Program-made: the position numbers and the translations under genes
Assembly: GCF_009498035.1 (NCBI RefSeq)
Contig: NZ_CP034550.1
Span: 5,518,001-5,582,000 of the forward strand
Reading direction: 5' to 3'
Origin: Saccharothrix syringae
Lineage (GTDB): Bacteria > Actinomycetota > Actinomycetes > Mycobacteriales > Pseudonocardiaceae
DNA: 64,000 nucleotides
The notes under the pieces: model-generated
The model's database searches: none
What the model was told of the DNA's origin: nothing
What the model saw: only the letters and a program-made list of their open reading frames with translations
Shown: positions 8,830 through 16,628 of the stretch, piece by piece
Numbering within the stretch: position 1 is the first letter of the stretch
Layout of the letters: each line of letters starts with the position of its first letter

Positions 8830-9348
8830 GTGGACCACCGATTTTTCCTCGGCACCCGCCTGCGCCACCTGCTCGACCAACTCGACACCGGCATCGCCCA
8901 CGTCTACACCGACCTCGGCCTACCGGACTTCCGCCCCCGCTACACCCCGATCATCCAACTCGTCCACACCCACGGACCCCAGTCCATCCGCCAACTGGCC
9001 GACACCATCGGCATCACCCACTCCGCCGTCAGCCAAACCGTCAACCAGATGCGCCGCGACGGCCTCGTCGACCTCGTGCCGGGGGAGGACGCCCGCCAAC
9101 GCCTCGTCCACCTCACCGACCACGCCCGCGCCCTCAAACCCACCCTCGACGCCGAGTGGCACGCCACCAACGCCGCCGCCCTCCGGTTCGACGCCGAACT
9201 CCCGCACTCCCTGTCCGACGCCGTCGACGCCGCACTGCGCGCACTGACCGAGAAACCCATGCGCGACCGCATCCGCGAACACCTGCGGACCGGGCAACGC
9301 GCGGCGGCCGAGGAGGAGGTCGGGGAGGACCCCGAATCTCTTACTTAA
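8830..9348 (+). CDS. MarR-family transcriptional regulator
   Basis: 172 residues from GTG 8830. The winged helix-turn-helix is clear: QSIRQLADTIGITHSAVSQTVNQMRRDGLVDLVPGEDARQR at ~residues 52-93, the last part being the wing with the family's D-x-R. The frame ends in a Glu-rich tail. It is divergent from prolyl aminopeptidase with a very short intergenic region, so autoregulation and control of pip are plausible. Ligand is unknown. Codons end mostly in C, unlike the recombinase block further right. Confidence 0.85.
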   Translation: MDHRFFLGTRLRHLLDQLDTGIAHVYTDLGLPDFRPRYTPIIQLVHTHGPQSIRQLADTIGITHSAVSQTVNQMRRDGLVDLVPGEDARQRLVHLTDHARALKPTLDAEWHATNAAALRFDAELPHSLSDAVDAALRALTEKPMRDRIREHLRTGQRAAAEEEVGEDPESLT

Positions 9349-10156
9349 CATAATGTAGATTATCGGCTTTATGGCACAGGCCGCCCACCAGGCCATACGA
9401 GGCGAGGACCGTCCACACAGGCCCGAACGCACACCACACGCGTCACGACCGCACGAACACCGCGCACGCCCGTCCGCTCGTCGAGTCGCACGGGTTCCGC
9501 CAGCGCCCGTCCGCCGGGACGACGGGCGGGCGGGCGCCACGCCGCCGGGCGGGACGAAGAGCCGTGGAGGGCCGCGAGTCCCCGGAGCGGGACCATCCGG
9601 TCACACCACCGCAAAACGTCACAGTGACGGATCACCGGTGGTGTGAGGAGACGTCCGACGGTCACACGCGACGCCACCGAAGCGATGATCAAGTACCTCG
9701 GGCCCTTCCCGGGCCACGCCCCGACCTCTGGACCCGACGGACGAACCGGCGTGACGGCGAGCGCACGACAACGCGCACACGTCGGAACAGCGCACCGCGG
9801 GAGCCGGGTTCCGGTCGATCGAGGGCGTCCGGGAGTGGCATCCCCCGGTCGGGGCCCCACCCCCTCTCGGACCGTTATTTGATGGATAATCGGCATTATC
9901 CATGAGTTGATCATGGTTATGGGGGATCCGCGCGGGTCGCACGACGGTTCGTGACGGCCGTGCGGTTCGGTGTGGCCGTCCTCGGGGTGTCCGGGCGCTG
10001 TGTTGGTTCGGTGCCGGTGGTGTTCGGTGGCGCTCTCGGTGTGTCGGTGGGGTGCGCCGTGATCGGCTCCTGCCCTGTCCCCTGGTCGTGTCCCGCTCCC
10101 CTGCCGGGCTGCCGTGGGTCGCGGGTTTGTCGGTGGGGTGCGGTAGGAAGATCGTT
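9349..10156. other. 808-bp non-coding stretch with AT-rich islands
   Basis: No frame here has convincing coding features; short open frames are low-complexity Arg/Pro shadows. It holds two similar AT-rich words, ATTATCGGCTTTATGG (9359-9374) and ATAATCGGCATTATCC (9886-9901), the second inside a near-perfect inverted repeat. The last ~150 bases lead into the recombinase gene with AGGAAG as ribosome site. Confidence 0.6.
9882..9903. repeat. Inverted repeat, 9-bp arms, CGGC loop
   Basis: ATGGATAAT at 9882-9890 and ATTATCCAT at 9895-9903 are exact reverse complements separated by CGGC. It is strikingly AT-rich for this genome and lies in a gene-free stretch, so it is a candidate operator or recombination site. 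Confidence 0.7.
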
Positions 10157-11134
10157 ATGCGAGTTGTTGCCGCTCAGGAGGCGTTCTTCCTTGCTCGTCG
10201 TCCGCGCAAGGACTCCCCTCACACGACTGCCGCGTATCGGCGTGATCTGGCGGGGATCACGGTGTTGTTGGCGGAGGCGGTGTCGACGTCGGTGGAGGGG
10301 TTGGTGGTGGAGGACCTGACGGCGGGGAACCTGCGGGCGGCGTTCGGGGTGTTCGCGGATTCGCATGCGAAGTCGTCGGTGTTGCGGGCGTGGTCTACGT
10401 GGAACCAGTTCTTGACGTTCTGCGTGGCGGAGGAGTTGGTGGCGGGGAATCCGATGGGTGCGGTGGCGCGGCCGAAGACGCCGCCGTTGGTGCCGAAGCC
10501 GTTGCGGGGTGAGGACACGCCGGAGCGGTTGTTGGCGGCGGCGGCGGAGGGGGTGCGGAAGGCGCGTGATCCGTGGCCGGAGCGGGATGTGCTGGTGTTG
10601 GCGTTGGGGTTGGTGGCGGGGTTGCGGTCGGCGGAGATGCGGATGTTGACGTTGGGGTCGGTGGTGGGACGGCCTGGTGAGCGTCGGTTGCACGTGGCGG
10701 GTAAGGGGGGTCGGGATCGTTCGGTGCCGATCGAGCCGGCGATGGATCGGGTGATCGAGGAGTACCTGGTGTCGTGTCGGGGGCGTTTTCCGCGGGCGCG
10801 GTTCGATCGGGGGTCGGCGTTGTTGCGGGATCGGCACGGGGAGCCGATCGGGCGGGGTGGGTTGGAGTATTTGGTGCGGTCGTGCTTCCGGTGGGCGGGG
10901 TTGCACGACCGGGTGCCGTCGGGGGCGAGTTTGCACGCGTTGCGGCACACGTTCGCGACGCGGTTGGCGGAGGACGGGGCGTCGGCGTCGGAGATCATGG
11001 CGTTGTTGGGGCATGCGTCGTTGGCGACGTCGCAGAACTACATCGAGGCGACGGCGCGTGAGCGGCGGGCCGCGGTGGCGGGGAATCGGACGTACGTGTC
11101 GTTGGGGCGGTTGCCGGGGCGTGGGGTGGAGTAG
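10157..11134 (+). CDS. Tyrosine recombinase/integrase (XerC/D-like)
   Basis: ATG at 10157 with AGGAAG six bases upstream. The 325-residue protein has an N-terminal SAM-like core-binding domain (~1-100) and a catalytic domain with every active residue visible: Arg157 (GLRSAE), Lys183 (GKGGRDR), His260 and Arg263 (HALRH), His286 (LGHAS) and Tyr295 (NYIE). It should cut and rejoin DNA at short inverted sites. No phage or element genes lie beside it. Its codons favour G-ending triplets and TTG leucine, unlike the block to its left. A chromosomal Xer is possible, but the true XerC/D usually lies elsewhere, so this may be a stand-alone integrase. Confidence 0.9.
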   Translation: MRVVAAQEAFFLARRPRKDSPHTTAAYRRDLAGITVLLAEAVSTSVEGLVVEDLTAGNLRAAFGVFADSHAKSSVLRAWSTWNQFLTFCVAEELVAGNPMGAVARPKTPPLVPKPLRGEDTPERLLAAAAEGVRKARDPWPERDVLVLALGLVAGLRSAEMRMLTLGSVVGRPGERRLHVAGKGGRDRSVPIEPAMDRVIEEYLVSCRGRFPRARFDRGSALLRDRHGEPIGRGGLEYLVRSCFRWAGLHDRVPSGASLHALRHTFATRLAEDGASASEIMALLGHASLATSQNYIEATARERRAAVAGNRTYVSLGRLPGRGVE

Positions 11135-11144
11135 GTCGTCAGGG

Positions 11145-11657
11145 GTGGTTGTGGTGGGTGGTCGGGTGCGGTTGGTGGAGTACGACCCGGGGTGGCCGGG
11201 GGTGTTCGAGCGGGAGGCGGTGCGGGTTCGGGGGGTGTTGGGGTCGGCGGTGCTGGGGTTGTGGCACGTGGGGTCGACGGCGGTGCCGGGGTTGGCGGCG
11301 AAGCCGGTGGTGGATGTGGTGTTGGTGGTGGCGGATTCGGCTGATGAGGCGTCGTACGTGCCTGCGTTGGAGGGGGCTGGGTACGTGTTGCGGCTTCGGG
11401 AGCCGGGGTGGCGTGAGCACCGGATGTTCAGGGGTCCGGGTGCCGAGGTGAACCTGCACGTGTTCACGGTGGGTGACGTGGAGGTGGCGCGGATGGTGGC
11501 GTTTCGTGATCGGTTGCGGGTCAGTGTTGAGGATCGGGTGTTGTACGAGGGGGTGAAGCGGGAGTTGGCGGGGCGGGAGTGGGAGGTGTTGGAGGGGTAT
11601 GCGGAGGCTAAGGCGGGGGTGGTGGCGGACATCCTGTCCCGGGCTCGGCCGGTGTAG
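11145..11657 (+). CDS. GrpB family nucleotidyltransferase-like protein
   Basis: GTG at 11145, ten bases after the recombinase stop. About 170 residues with the GrpB hallmarks: VEYDPGWPGVFERE near residue 12, WHVGSTAVPGLAAKPVVDV at ~40-58 (the GS...K.xxD nucleotidyltransferase-like core), REPGWREHRMF and NLHVFTVGD. Members belong to the UPF0157/GrpB group with a polymerase-beta-type fold; physiological substrate is unknown. The start is uncertain because several GTG codons follow one another. Confidence 0.85.
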   Translation: MVVVGGRVRLVEYDPGWPGVFEREAVRVRGVLGSAVLGLWHVGSTAVPGLAAKPVVDVVLVVADSADEASYVPALEGAGYVLRLREPGWREHRMFRGPGAEVNLHVFTVGDVEVARMVAFRDRLRVSVEDRVLYEGVKRELAGREWEVLEGYAEAKAGVVADILSRARPV

Positions 11658-11735
11658 GTGGTTCTCCCCCCGGGTGGTTCTTCCCCTTGGCCGCCTCTCC
11701 CCTGGTTGTCCTCGCTCGGTGGCTAGGGTTGGGGC

Positions 11736-12194
11736 ATGCCGAAGATCGCGACTGCGGAGAGCGTGTCCCGTGAGCAGCTGCTGGAGTTCGTGCGGCCTCG
11801 TCACCGGGCGTTGTTGATCACTCGTCGGGGTGATGGCGGGGTGCAGGTGTCCCCGGTGACGTGCGGGGTGGACGGGGAGGGTCGGGTGGTGGTGTCGACC
11901 TATCCGCAGCGGGCGAAGTCGCGTAACGCGCGTCGGGACGGGCGGGTGTCGTTGTGCGTGTTGTCCGACGAGTGGGATGGGCCGTGGGTGCAGGTGGACG
12001 GTCGGGCGGAGGTGTTGGAGCTGCCGGAGGCGTTGGAGCCGTTGGTGGAGTACTTCCGGTGCATCGCGGGTGAGCACCCGGATTGGGACGATTACCGGCG
12101 GGCGATGCAGCGGCAGGGGAAGGCGTTGATCCGGGTGACGGTGGAGCGGTGGGGTCCGGTGGCGACGGGTGGTTTCCCGCCGGGTGTGGTCTGA
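11736..12194 (+). CDS. PPOX-class F420-dependent oxidoreductase
   Basis: 152 residues from ATG 11736. The split-barrel fold of the pyridoxamine-oxidase superfamily is indicated by HRALLITRRGDGGVQVSPVTCGVD, STYPQRAKSRNARRDGRVSLCVL and the closing IRVTVERWGPVATGG. The closest recalled group is the Rv1155-like F420-dependent enzymes of actinobacteria. The conserved KxRNxRRDxRVSL strand contacts the cofactor phosphate in that group. Substrate unknown. A GC-rich hairpin 22 bases after the stop likely ends the transcript. Confidence 0.85.
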   Translation: MPKIATAESVSREQLLEFVRPRHRALLITRRGDGGVQVSPVTCGVDGEGRVVVSTYPQRAKSRNARRDGRVSLCVLSDEWDGPWVQVDGRAEVLELPEALEPLVEYFRCIAGEHPDWDDYRRAMQRQGKALIRVTVERWGPVATGGFPPGVV

Positions 12195-12215
12195 TCCGCT
12201 CCCCTGTTGTTCCCG

Positions 12216-12240
12216 CGCCCCGGGTGGACTGCCCGGGGCG
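12216..12240 (+). terminator. GC-rich hairpin after PPOX gene
   Basis: CGCCCCGGG (12216-12224) and CCCGGGGCG (12232-12240) are exact complements with a 7-base loop, followed by TTGG. Typical of actinobacterial terminators, which often lack a long T run. Confidence 0.65.
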
Positions 12241-12381
12241 TTGGTGTGGGTGGCCTCTTTCGGCTTGGTGCCGTGTGACGGGTCTGCGGTGTCCGCGGCG
12301 CCTTCGGGCGGGTTCGGTGGACGCCGCCACTCCCCCGGGCCGTGCCCGTGTCTTCGCCCGCGGGGCCTGTCCCGGTGACTT

Positions 12382-13032
12382 TCAGTGGTCTTCGGCCCAG
12401 GTGCCGCCCCAGCCCGGGGGGTTCTCCAGGACGGCGAAGGTGTTCCCGGCGGGGTCGGCGAGGGCGGCGACGGTGCCGGTGGGGACTTGGAGGGGGCCGG
12501 CGAGGATGGTGCCGCCGAGTTGTTCGGCGTCGTGGGTGGCGCGGGTGGTGTCGGGGACGGCGTAGTAGCAGGTCCAGCCGCCTTGGGCGGTGGTCAGGCG
12601 GCCGGCCACGGGGCGGGGGTCGTGGTCGTCGGTGTCGTAGAGGGTGAAGTCGGCGTGGGGGTCGCGGACGCGCCAGCCGAGTTGGTCGGCCCAGTAGTCG
12701 TCGGTGGTGGTGCCGAGGTGTTCGACCCAGCAGGGTTCGCCGGGGCGGGGTGTGGGTGCCCAGGGGCCGTGCAGGACGCGGCCGGTGTCGACGGCGGCGC
12801 GGGGGTCGAGGTCGCGGGGGTGGGTGCCGGCGAAGACGAGGCGGGGGCCGGTGTCGCCGGGGTGGACGCGCAGGGCGAGGCGGTCGCCGACCCAGCCGGT
12901 GAAGGCGCCGTCGGGTTCGGGGATGAGGACCCAGCCGAGGAGGGTGGCGTAGAACTCGGCGACGGGTTCGGGGGTGGGGGTGGCGAGTTCGGCGCGGCGC
13001 AGGCCGCGCGCGGGGGTGTGGGTTCCGGGCAC
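12382..13032 (-). CDS. VOC-family protein, two glyoxalase-like modules
   Basis: GTG at 13032 with a GAGGGGA ribosome site. About 216 residues forming two VOC modules. The first begins LRRAELATPTPEPVAEFYATLLGW near residue 10 and the second begins at CWVEHLGTTTDDYWADQLGW. The end (ALADPAGNTFAVLENP) is the usual last strand. Such two-module VOC proteins in actinomycetes include antibiotic-binding and extradiol or glyoxalase-like proteins; the activity here cannot be assigned. It lies convergent with the PPOX gene across the hairpin and upstream of the GGDEF/EAL gene's end. Confidence 0.85.
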   Translation of the reverse strand: MPGTHTPARGLRRAELATPTPEPVAEFYATLLGWVLIPEPDGAFTGWVGDRLALRVHPGDTGPRLVFAGTHPRDLDPRAAVDTGRVLHGPWAPTPRPGEPCWVEHLGTTTDDYWADQLGWRVRDPHADFTLYDTDDHDPRPVAGRLTTAQGGWTCYYAVPDTTRATHDAEQLGGTILAGPLQVPTGTVAALADPAGNTFAVLENPPGWGGTWAEDH

Positions 13033-13082
13033 GGCGGGTGTCCCCTCGGGCGGCGGCGTGGTGGTGGGGCCTGATCGGGTGA

Positions 13083-15125
13083 TCAGGATCGGGCCCCATC
13101 CTCCGCACCGGCGAGGTGGGACGACAATGCTCCGTCCGGGGTCTTCGGTTGCTCCGAGAGGACGCGGGTGAGGGGGACGGGGCGGCCGAGGTGGAATCCC
13201 TGGCCGACGCGGACGCCGAGTCGGGTGAGGACGTCGACCTGGGCGGGGCGTTCGACCCATTCGGCGACGGCGGAGAGGTTGAGGCCGCGGGCGATTTCGA
13301 TGATGCCGGAGACGAGGACGGCGTCGACGGAGCGTTCGTCGATGCCGCGCACGAACTCGCCGTCGATCTTGATGCCGGTGATGGGCAGGTGTTTGAGGTG
13401 GACGAACGAGCCGAAGCCGGAGCCGAAGTCGTCGAGGGTGATGCGGCAGCCGAAGGCGCGCAGTTGCACGGAGAGGGCGCGGGCGGCGTCGAGGTTGGTC
13501 ACGGCGGCGGTTTCGGTGATCTCCAGGCCGAGTCTGCCGGGGGCGACGCCGGCGCCGGCGAGGCGGTCGAGGACGAATCCGGCGAAGTCCTCGTCTTCCA
13601 GGGTGCGGCCGGAGACGTTGACGTTGAACCTCAGTTCGGGGTCGGGGTGGGCGATCAGGGCGTCGATGGCGGTGGCCATGACCCAGCGGTCGATGTCGAG
13701 GATGAGGCCGGAGCGCTCGGCCTCGGGCAGGAACTCGGCGGGGCCGAGCGGGGGTTCGCGGCCGTCGTCGAGGCGCAGGAGCAGTTCGTGGCCGAGGGTG
13801 CGGCCGGTGGCCAGTTGCACCATGGGCATGGCGTGCAGTTCGAGGCCGCCGCGGCCGGAGGAGGCGCGGTCGAGGGCGCTGCGCAGCCGGTCCATCACGG
13901 AGACGCGTTTGGCGGTGTCGGCGTAGTGGCCGAGTTCGTAGACGGTGACGCGGTTGCGGCCGGCGGCCTTGGAGGCGTAGAGGGCGAGGTCGGCGTTGGC
14001 GAGCACGAGTTCCCAGCTGTCGCCGGCGCTGTACTCGGCGACGCCGGTGGACACGGTGATGCGGGAAGCCGCACCGACCAGGGGCAGGGAGGCGACGGCT
14101 TCGCGGAGTTCGTCGGCGACGCGGGCGGCGGTGGTGCGGTCGCAGTCGGGCAGGACGACGGCGAACTCGTCGCCGCCGAGGCGGCCGATGAGCTGGCCGG
14201 GTTGCAGGCGGGAGCGCAGCGCGGAGGCCAGGGCCCGCATGAGCCGGTCGCCGACGGCGTGGCCGCGCAGGTCGTTGACGTCCTTGAAGTTGTCCAGGTC
14301 GAGCAGCAGCATCGCGCCGGAGCCGCCGGTGGCCAGTTGGCGTTCGAGTTCGCGGGTGACGGCGCGTCGGTTGGCCAGGCCGGTGAGGGGGTCCTGTTCG
14401 GCCAGGGCGAGCAGTTCGTCGTGGACGCGGCGGGCCTTGGTGATGTCGTGGGCGGTGCCGAGGACGCGCAGGGGGGATCCGTCGGCGTCGAACTCGACCT
14501 CGCCGAAGCACTCGAACCAGCGTTCGGTGCTGCGGTCGGCGAGCACCATGCGGTGGGTGTAGGTGAACCCGGCGCCGGAGCGCATCGCCTCCTGGAGGGT
14601 GGCCTGGATCATCGGCAGGTCCTGGGGGTGGACCAGTTCGGCGTAGGTGTCGAAGTCCAGTTCGGTGCCGGGTGGGAACCCGAACAGGCCCAGCAGGGTG
14701 TCCGACCACACCACGCGGTCCTCGGCGACCAGCCATTCCCAGGTGCCCATGCGGCCCAGGACCTGGGCGCGGCGCAGCGCGTCGGCCTCGTGGGTGGCCT
14801 CCATCTCGCGGTCGCGCCAGGCGGTGACGTCGACCACGCGGTAGAGCAGGCGTCCGTCGTCGAGGGGCCGGCAGGTGACCTCCAGCCAGCGGTGTCCGCG
14901 TCGGGACGCGCCCGCGGTGAGCAGCGCCAGCCCGGAGCGGGGGCTCTCGGGGGCGCCGGGCAGCAGTGCGGGCAGCGACCGGCCGACCGCCTGTTCCGCG
15001 GGTACGCCCAGCACTTCGGCCAGCGCGGGGTTGACCCAGGCCAGCACCCCGCCGGGCCCGGTCACGCCGAACCCCACGTCGGCCCGGTCGAGCACCTCGC
15101 GGTGCAGCGTCCCGTCGCCGTTCAC
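13083..15125 (-). CDS. PAS-PAS-GGDEF-EAL cyclic-di-GMP signalling protein
   Basis: GTG at 15125 behind GAGGAGGAG; 680 residues, soluble. Two PAS domains (~8-105 and ~120-230), a GGDEF domain (~240-398) with an intact GGDEF at 317-321, and an EAL domain (~405-660). The I-site RxxD normally just before GGDEF reads RLQP, so product inhibition of the cyclase is unlikely. The signature EAL reads ELL (447-449), but Glu535 in LEITE, Asp565-Asp566 in DDFGSG, Lys586 and the QGFHLGRP motif remain, so phosphodiesterase activity is plausible. It may therefore make or degrade c-di-GMP, or both, in response to PAS ligands. No partner is adjacent. Confidence 0.9.
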   Translation of the reverse strand: MNGDGTLHREVLDRADVGFGVTGPGGVLAWVNPALAEVLGVPAEQAVGRSLPALLPGAPESPRSGLALLTAGASRRGHRWLEVTCRPLDDGRLLYRVVDVTAWRDREMEATHEADALRRAQVLGRMGTWEWLVAEDRVVWSDTLLGLFGFPPGTELDFDTYAELVHPQDLPMIQATLQEAMRSGAGFTYTHRMVLADRSTERWFECFGEVEFDADGSPLRVLGTAHDITKARRVHDELLALAEQDPLTGLANRRAVTRELERQLATGGSGAMLLLDLDNFKDVNDLRGHAVGDRLMRALASALRSRLQPGQLIGRLGGDEFAVVLPDCDRTTAARVADELREAVASLPLVGAASRITVSTGVAEYSAGDSWELVLANADLALYASKAAGRNRVTVYELGHYADTAKRVSVMDRLRSALDRASSGRGGLELHAMPMVQLATGRTLGHELLLRLDDGREPPLGPAEFLPEAERSGLILDIDRWVMATAIDALIAHPDPELRFNVNVSGRTLEDEDFAGFVLDRLAGAGVAPGRLGLEITETAAVTNLDAARALSVQLRAFGCRITLDDFGSGFGSFVHLKHLPITGIKIDGEFVRGIDERSVDAVLVSGIIEIARGLNLSAVAEWVERPAQVDVLTRLGVRVGQGFHLGRPVPLTRVLSEQPKTPDGALSSHLAGAEDGARS

Positions 15126-15317
15126 GTGCTCCTCCTCGCCGCCCCGGGCGCCATGATGGTGGAGATCACGCGGCGCGGGCAAGCCGGTGGGCGCCGGCGG
15201 GTCGTGACCGCGTGGTCCGGACAACTTCCCGGGCGGTCCCGGCGCCACCCCCGCCGTCCCGGTGGTACCTCCCCGCCGGGGGCCCGGCGGGGGTGTGCGC
15301 GCGGTGCGGCCGGCGGT

Positions 15318-15674
15318 TCAGCGCAGCCGCTCCAGCCCGCGCGCGGTGTCGACCAGTTCGTCGGCCAGCCGTCGCAGCTCCGCCCGGGCCGCGCCGTCGG
15401 CCGCGGCGGTGGCCACGTCCTCGGCGGCGCAGCGCAGTTGGAACAGCCGGTCCTGCAGGTCGGCCAGCTCCCCCGCCGACAGCACCACCGCGTCCTCGGG
15501 CAGTCCCCCGCGCTGCACCGCCGCCCGCCGCTCGTAGGCGCGCTGCCGGCAGGGTTGGGCGCAGTAGCGGCGCGGCCGGCCGATCCGGCCGCCGTCGGGC
15601 AGCCGCCGTCCGCACCAGGCGCAGTGCCTGGCCTCGTCCCGGCGGCCCGCGACGGCCTCGGTCACCAGCTCCAT
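15318..15674 (-). CDS. Small zinc-finger-like protein with coiled coil
   Basis: 118 residues from ATG 15674. The N-terminal ~50 residues carry CAWCGRRLP and, after GRPRRY, CAQPCRQRAYERR: four cysteines with spacing suited to one zinc. The rest is alpha-helical with a heptad-like Leu/Ala pattern (LQDRLFQLRCAAEDV), suggesting dimerisation. Similar short proteins are common and uncharacterised in actinomycetes. It ends in the upstream region of the GGDEF/EAL gene and is divergent from the phosphodiesterase gene. Function unknown. Confidence 0.7.
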   Translation of the reverse strand: MELVTEAVAGRRDEARHCAWCGRRLPDGGRIGRPRRYCAQPCRQRAYERRAAVQRGGLPEDAVVLSAGELADLQDRLFQLRCAAEDVATAAADGAARAELRRLADELVDTARGLERLR

Positions 15675-15743
15675 GGCGCGCGACGGTATCCCGCTACCCG
15701 CCGGTCACCGCAACGCCACGCCGCCAGGGCAGACTCTGCCGCT

Positions 15744-16517
15744 GTGACGTCGACCCACCCCTACCTGACCGGACCGCGTCCCCGTGCCTACGCCCACCGC
15801 GGCTGGCACCTCGACGAGCTGGCCGGCATGGAGAACTCGCTGTCCGCGTTCGCCAGGGCCGCCCGGGAGGGCTACCGCTACCTGGAGACCGACGTCCACG
15901 CCACCGCCGACGGCGTCGTGGTGGTCCACCACGACGCGGTGCTCGACCGCACCACCGACGGCACCGGCCCGGTCGCCGCCCAGCCCTGGTCGGCGGTGCG
16001 CCGCGCCCGCGTCGGCGGCCGCGAGCCCGTCGCCCGCCTGGAGGACCTGCTCGAGGAGCTGCCCGACGCGCTGCTCAACGTCGACGTCAAGGCCGACGCC
16101 GCGGTGGAGCCGGTGCTGGGGGTGCTGCGCCGCGCCGGCGCCCTGCACCGGGTGTGCCTGGCGTCGTTCTCCGACCGGCGCCTGGCCCGCCTGCGCCGCC
16201 TGGGCGGGCCGGGCCTGCTCACCTCCATGGGCCCGCGCAACGCCGCGGCGCTGTGGGCGGCCGGGCGCGTGCCCGTCGCGCGCCTGCCGGTGCGCGGCGC
16301 CGTCGCCCAGGTCCCGGTGACCCAGGGGCGGCTGCGGGTGGTCGACGGGCGGTTCGTGCGGGCCGCCCACCGGCGCGGCCTGGAGGTCCACGTGTGGACC
16401 GTCGACGACCCGGCCGCCATGCGCGCCCTGCTCGACCTCGGTGTGGACGGGCTGGTCACCGACCGCCCCGACCTGCTGCGCGACGTGCTCACCGCCCGCG
16501 ACGCCTGGACCACCTGA
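15744..16517 (+). CDS. Glycerophosphodiester phosphodiesterase
   Basis: GTG at 15744; 257 residues. The GDPD fold motifs are complete: AHRG near residue 17, ENSLSAF, the metal-binding LETDVH (Glu-Thr-Asp) and VVVHHD. The strand NVDVKAD and the closing WTVDDP and DGLVTDRPDLL complete the barrel. It hydrolyses deacylated phospholipid head groups to glycerol-3-phosphate and an alcohol, in the cytosol since no signal peptide is seen. It lies upstream of the UMF1-type transporter in the same direction with a 111-base gap that contains a long palindrome. Confidence 0.9.
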   Translation: MTSTHPYLTGPRPRAYAHRGWHLDELAGMENSLSAFARAAREGYRYLETDVHATADGVVVVHHDAVLDRTTDGTGPVAAQPWSAVRRARVGGREPVARLEDLLEELPDALLNVDVKADAAVEPVLGVLRRAGALHRVCLASFSDRRLARLRRLGGPGLLTSMGPRNAAALWAAGRVPVARLPVRGAVAQVPVTQGRLRVVDGRFVRAAHRRGLEVHVWTVDDPAAMRALLDLGVDGLVTDRPDLLRDVLTARDAWTT

Positions 16518-16577
16518 CACCGACCCCCCGGCGCCGGCGCCGGCGAAGACCACGCCCGCGGGAACGGAACACAACAG

Positions 16578-16599
16578 GTTGGTGGTGATCACCACCAAC
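16578..16599. promoter_or_regulatory. 22-bp perfect palindrome upstream of UMF1 transporter
   Basis: The 11-base arm GTTGGTGGTGA is followed immediately by its exact reverse complement. It sits 30 bases before the transporter start, just upstream of a TACAGT that could be a -10 element (16614-16619). This is a likely repressor operator. Confidence 0.65.
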
Positions 16600-16628
16600 G
16601 GGGGAACCACCGGCTACAGTCCGCCCCC

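Noticed and set aside
10157..11134. Integrase at 10.2 kb as part of a prophage
   Set aside because: Flanking genes are ordinary chromosomal ones and no phage structural or replication gene is near.
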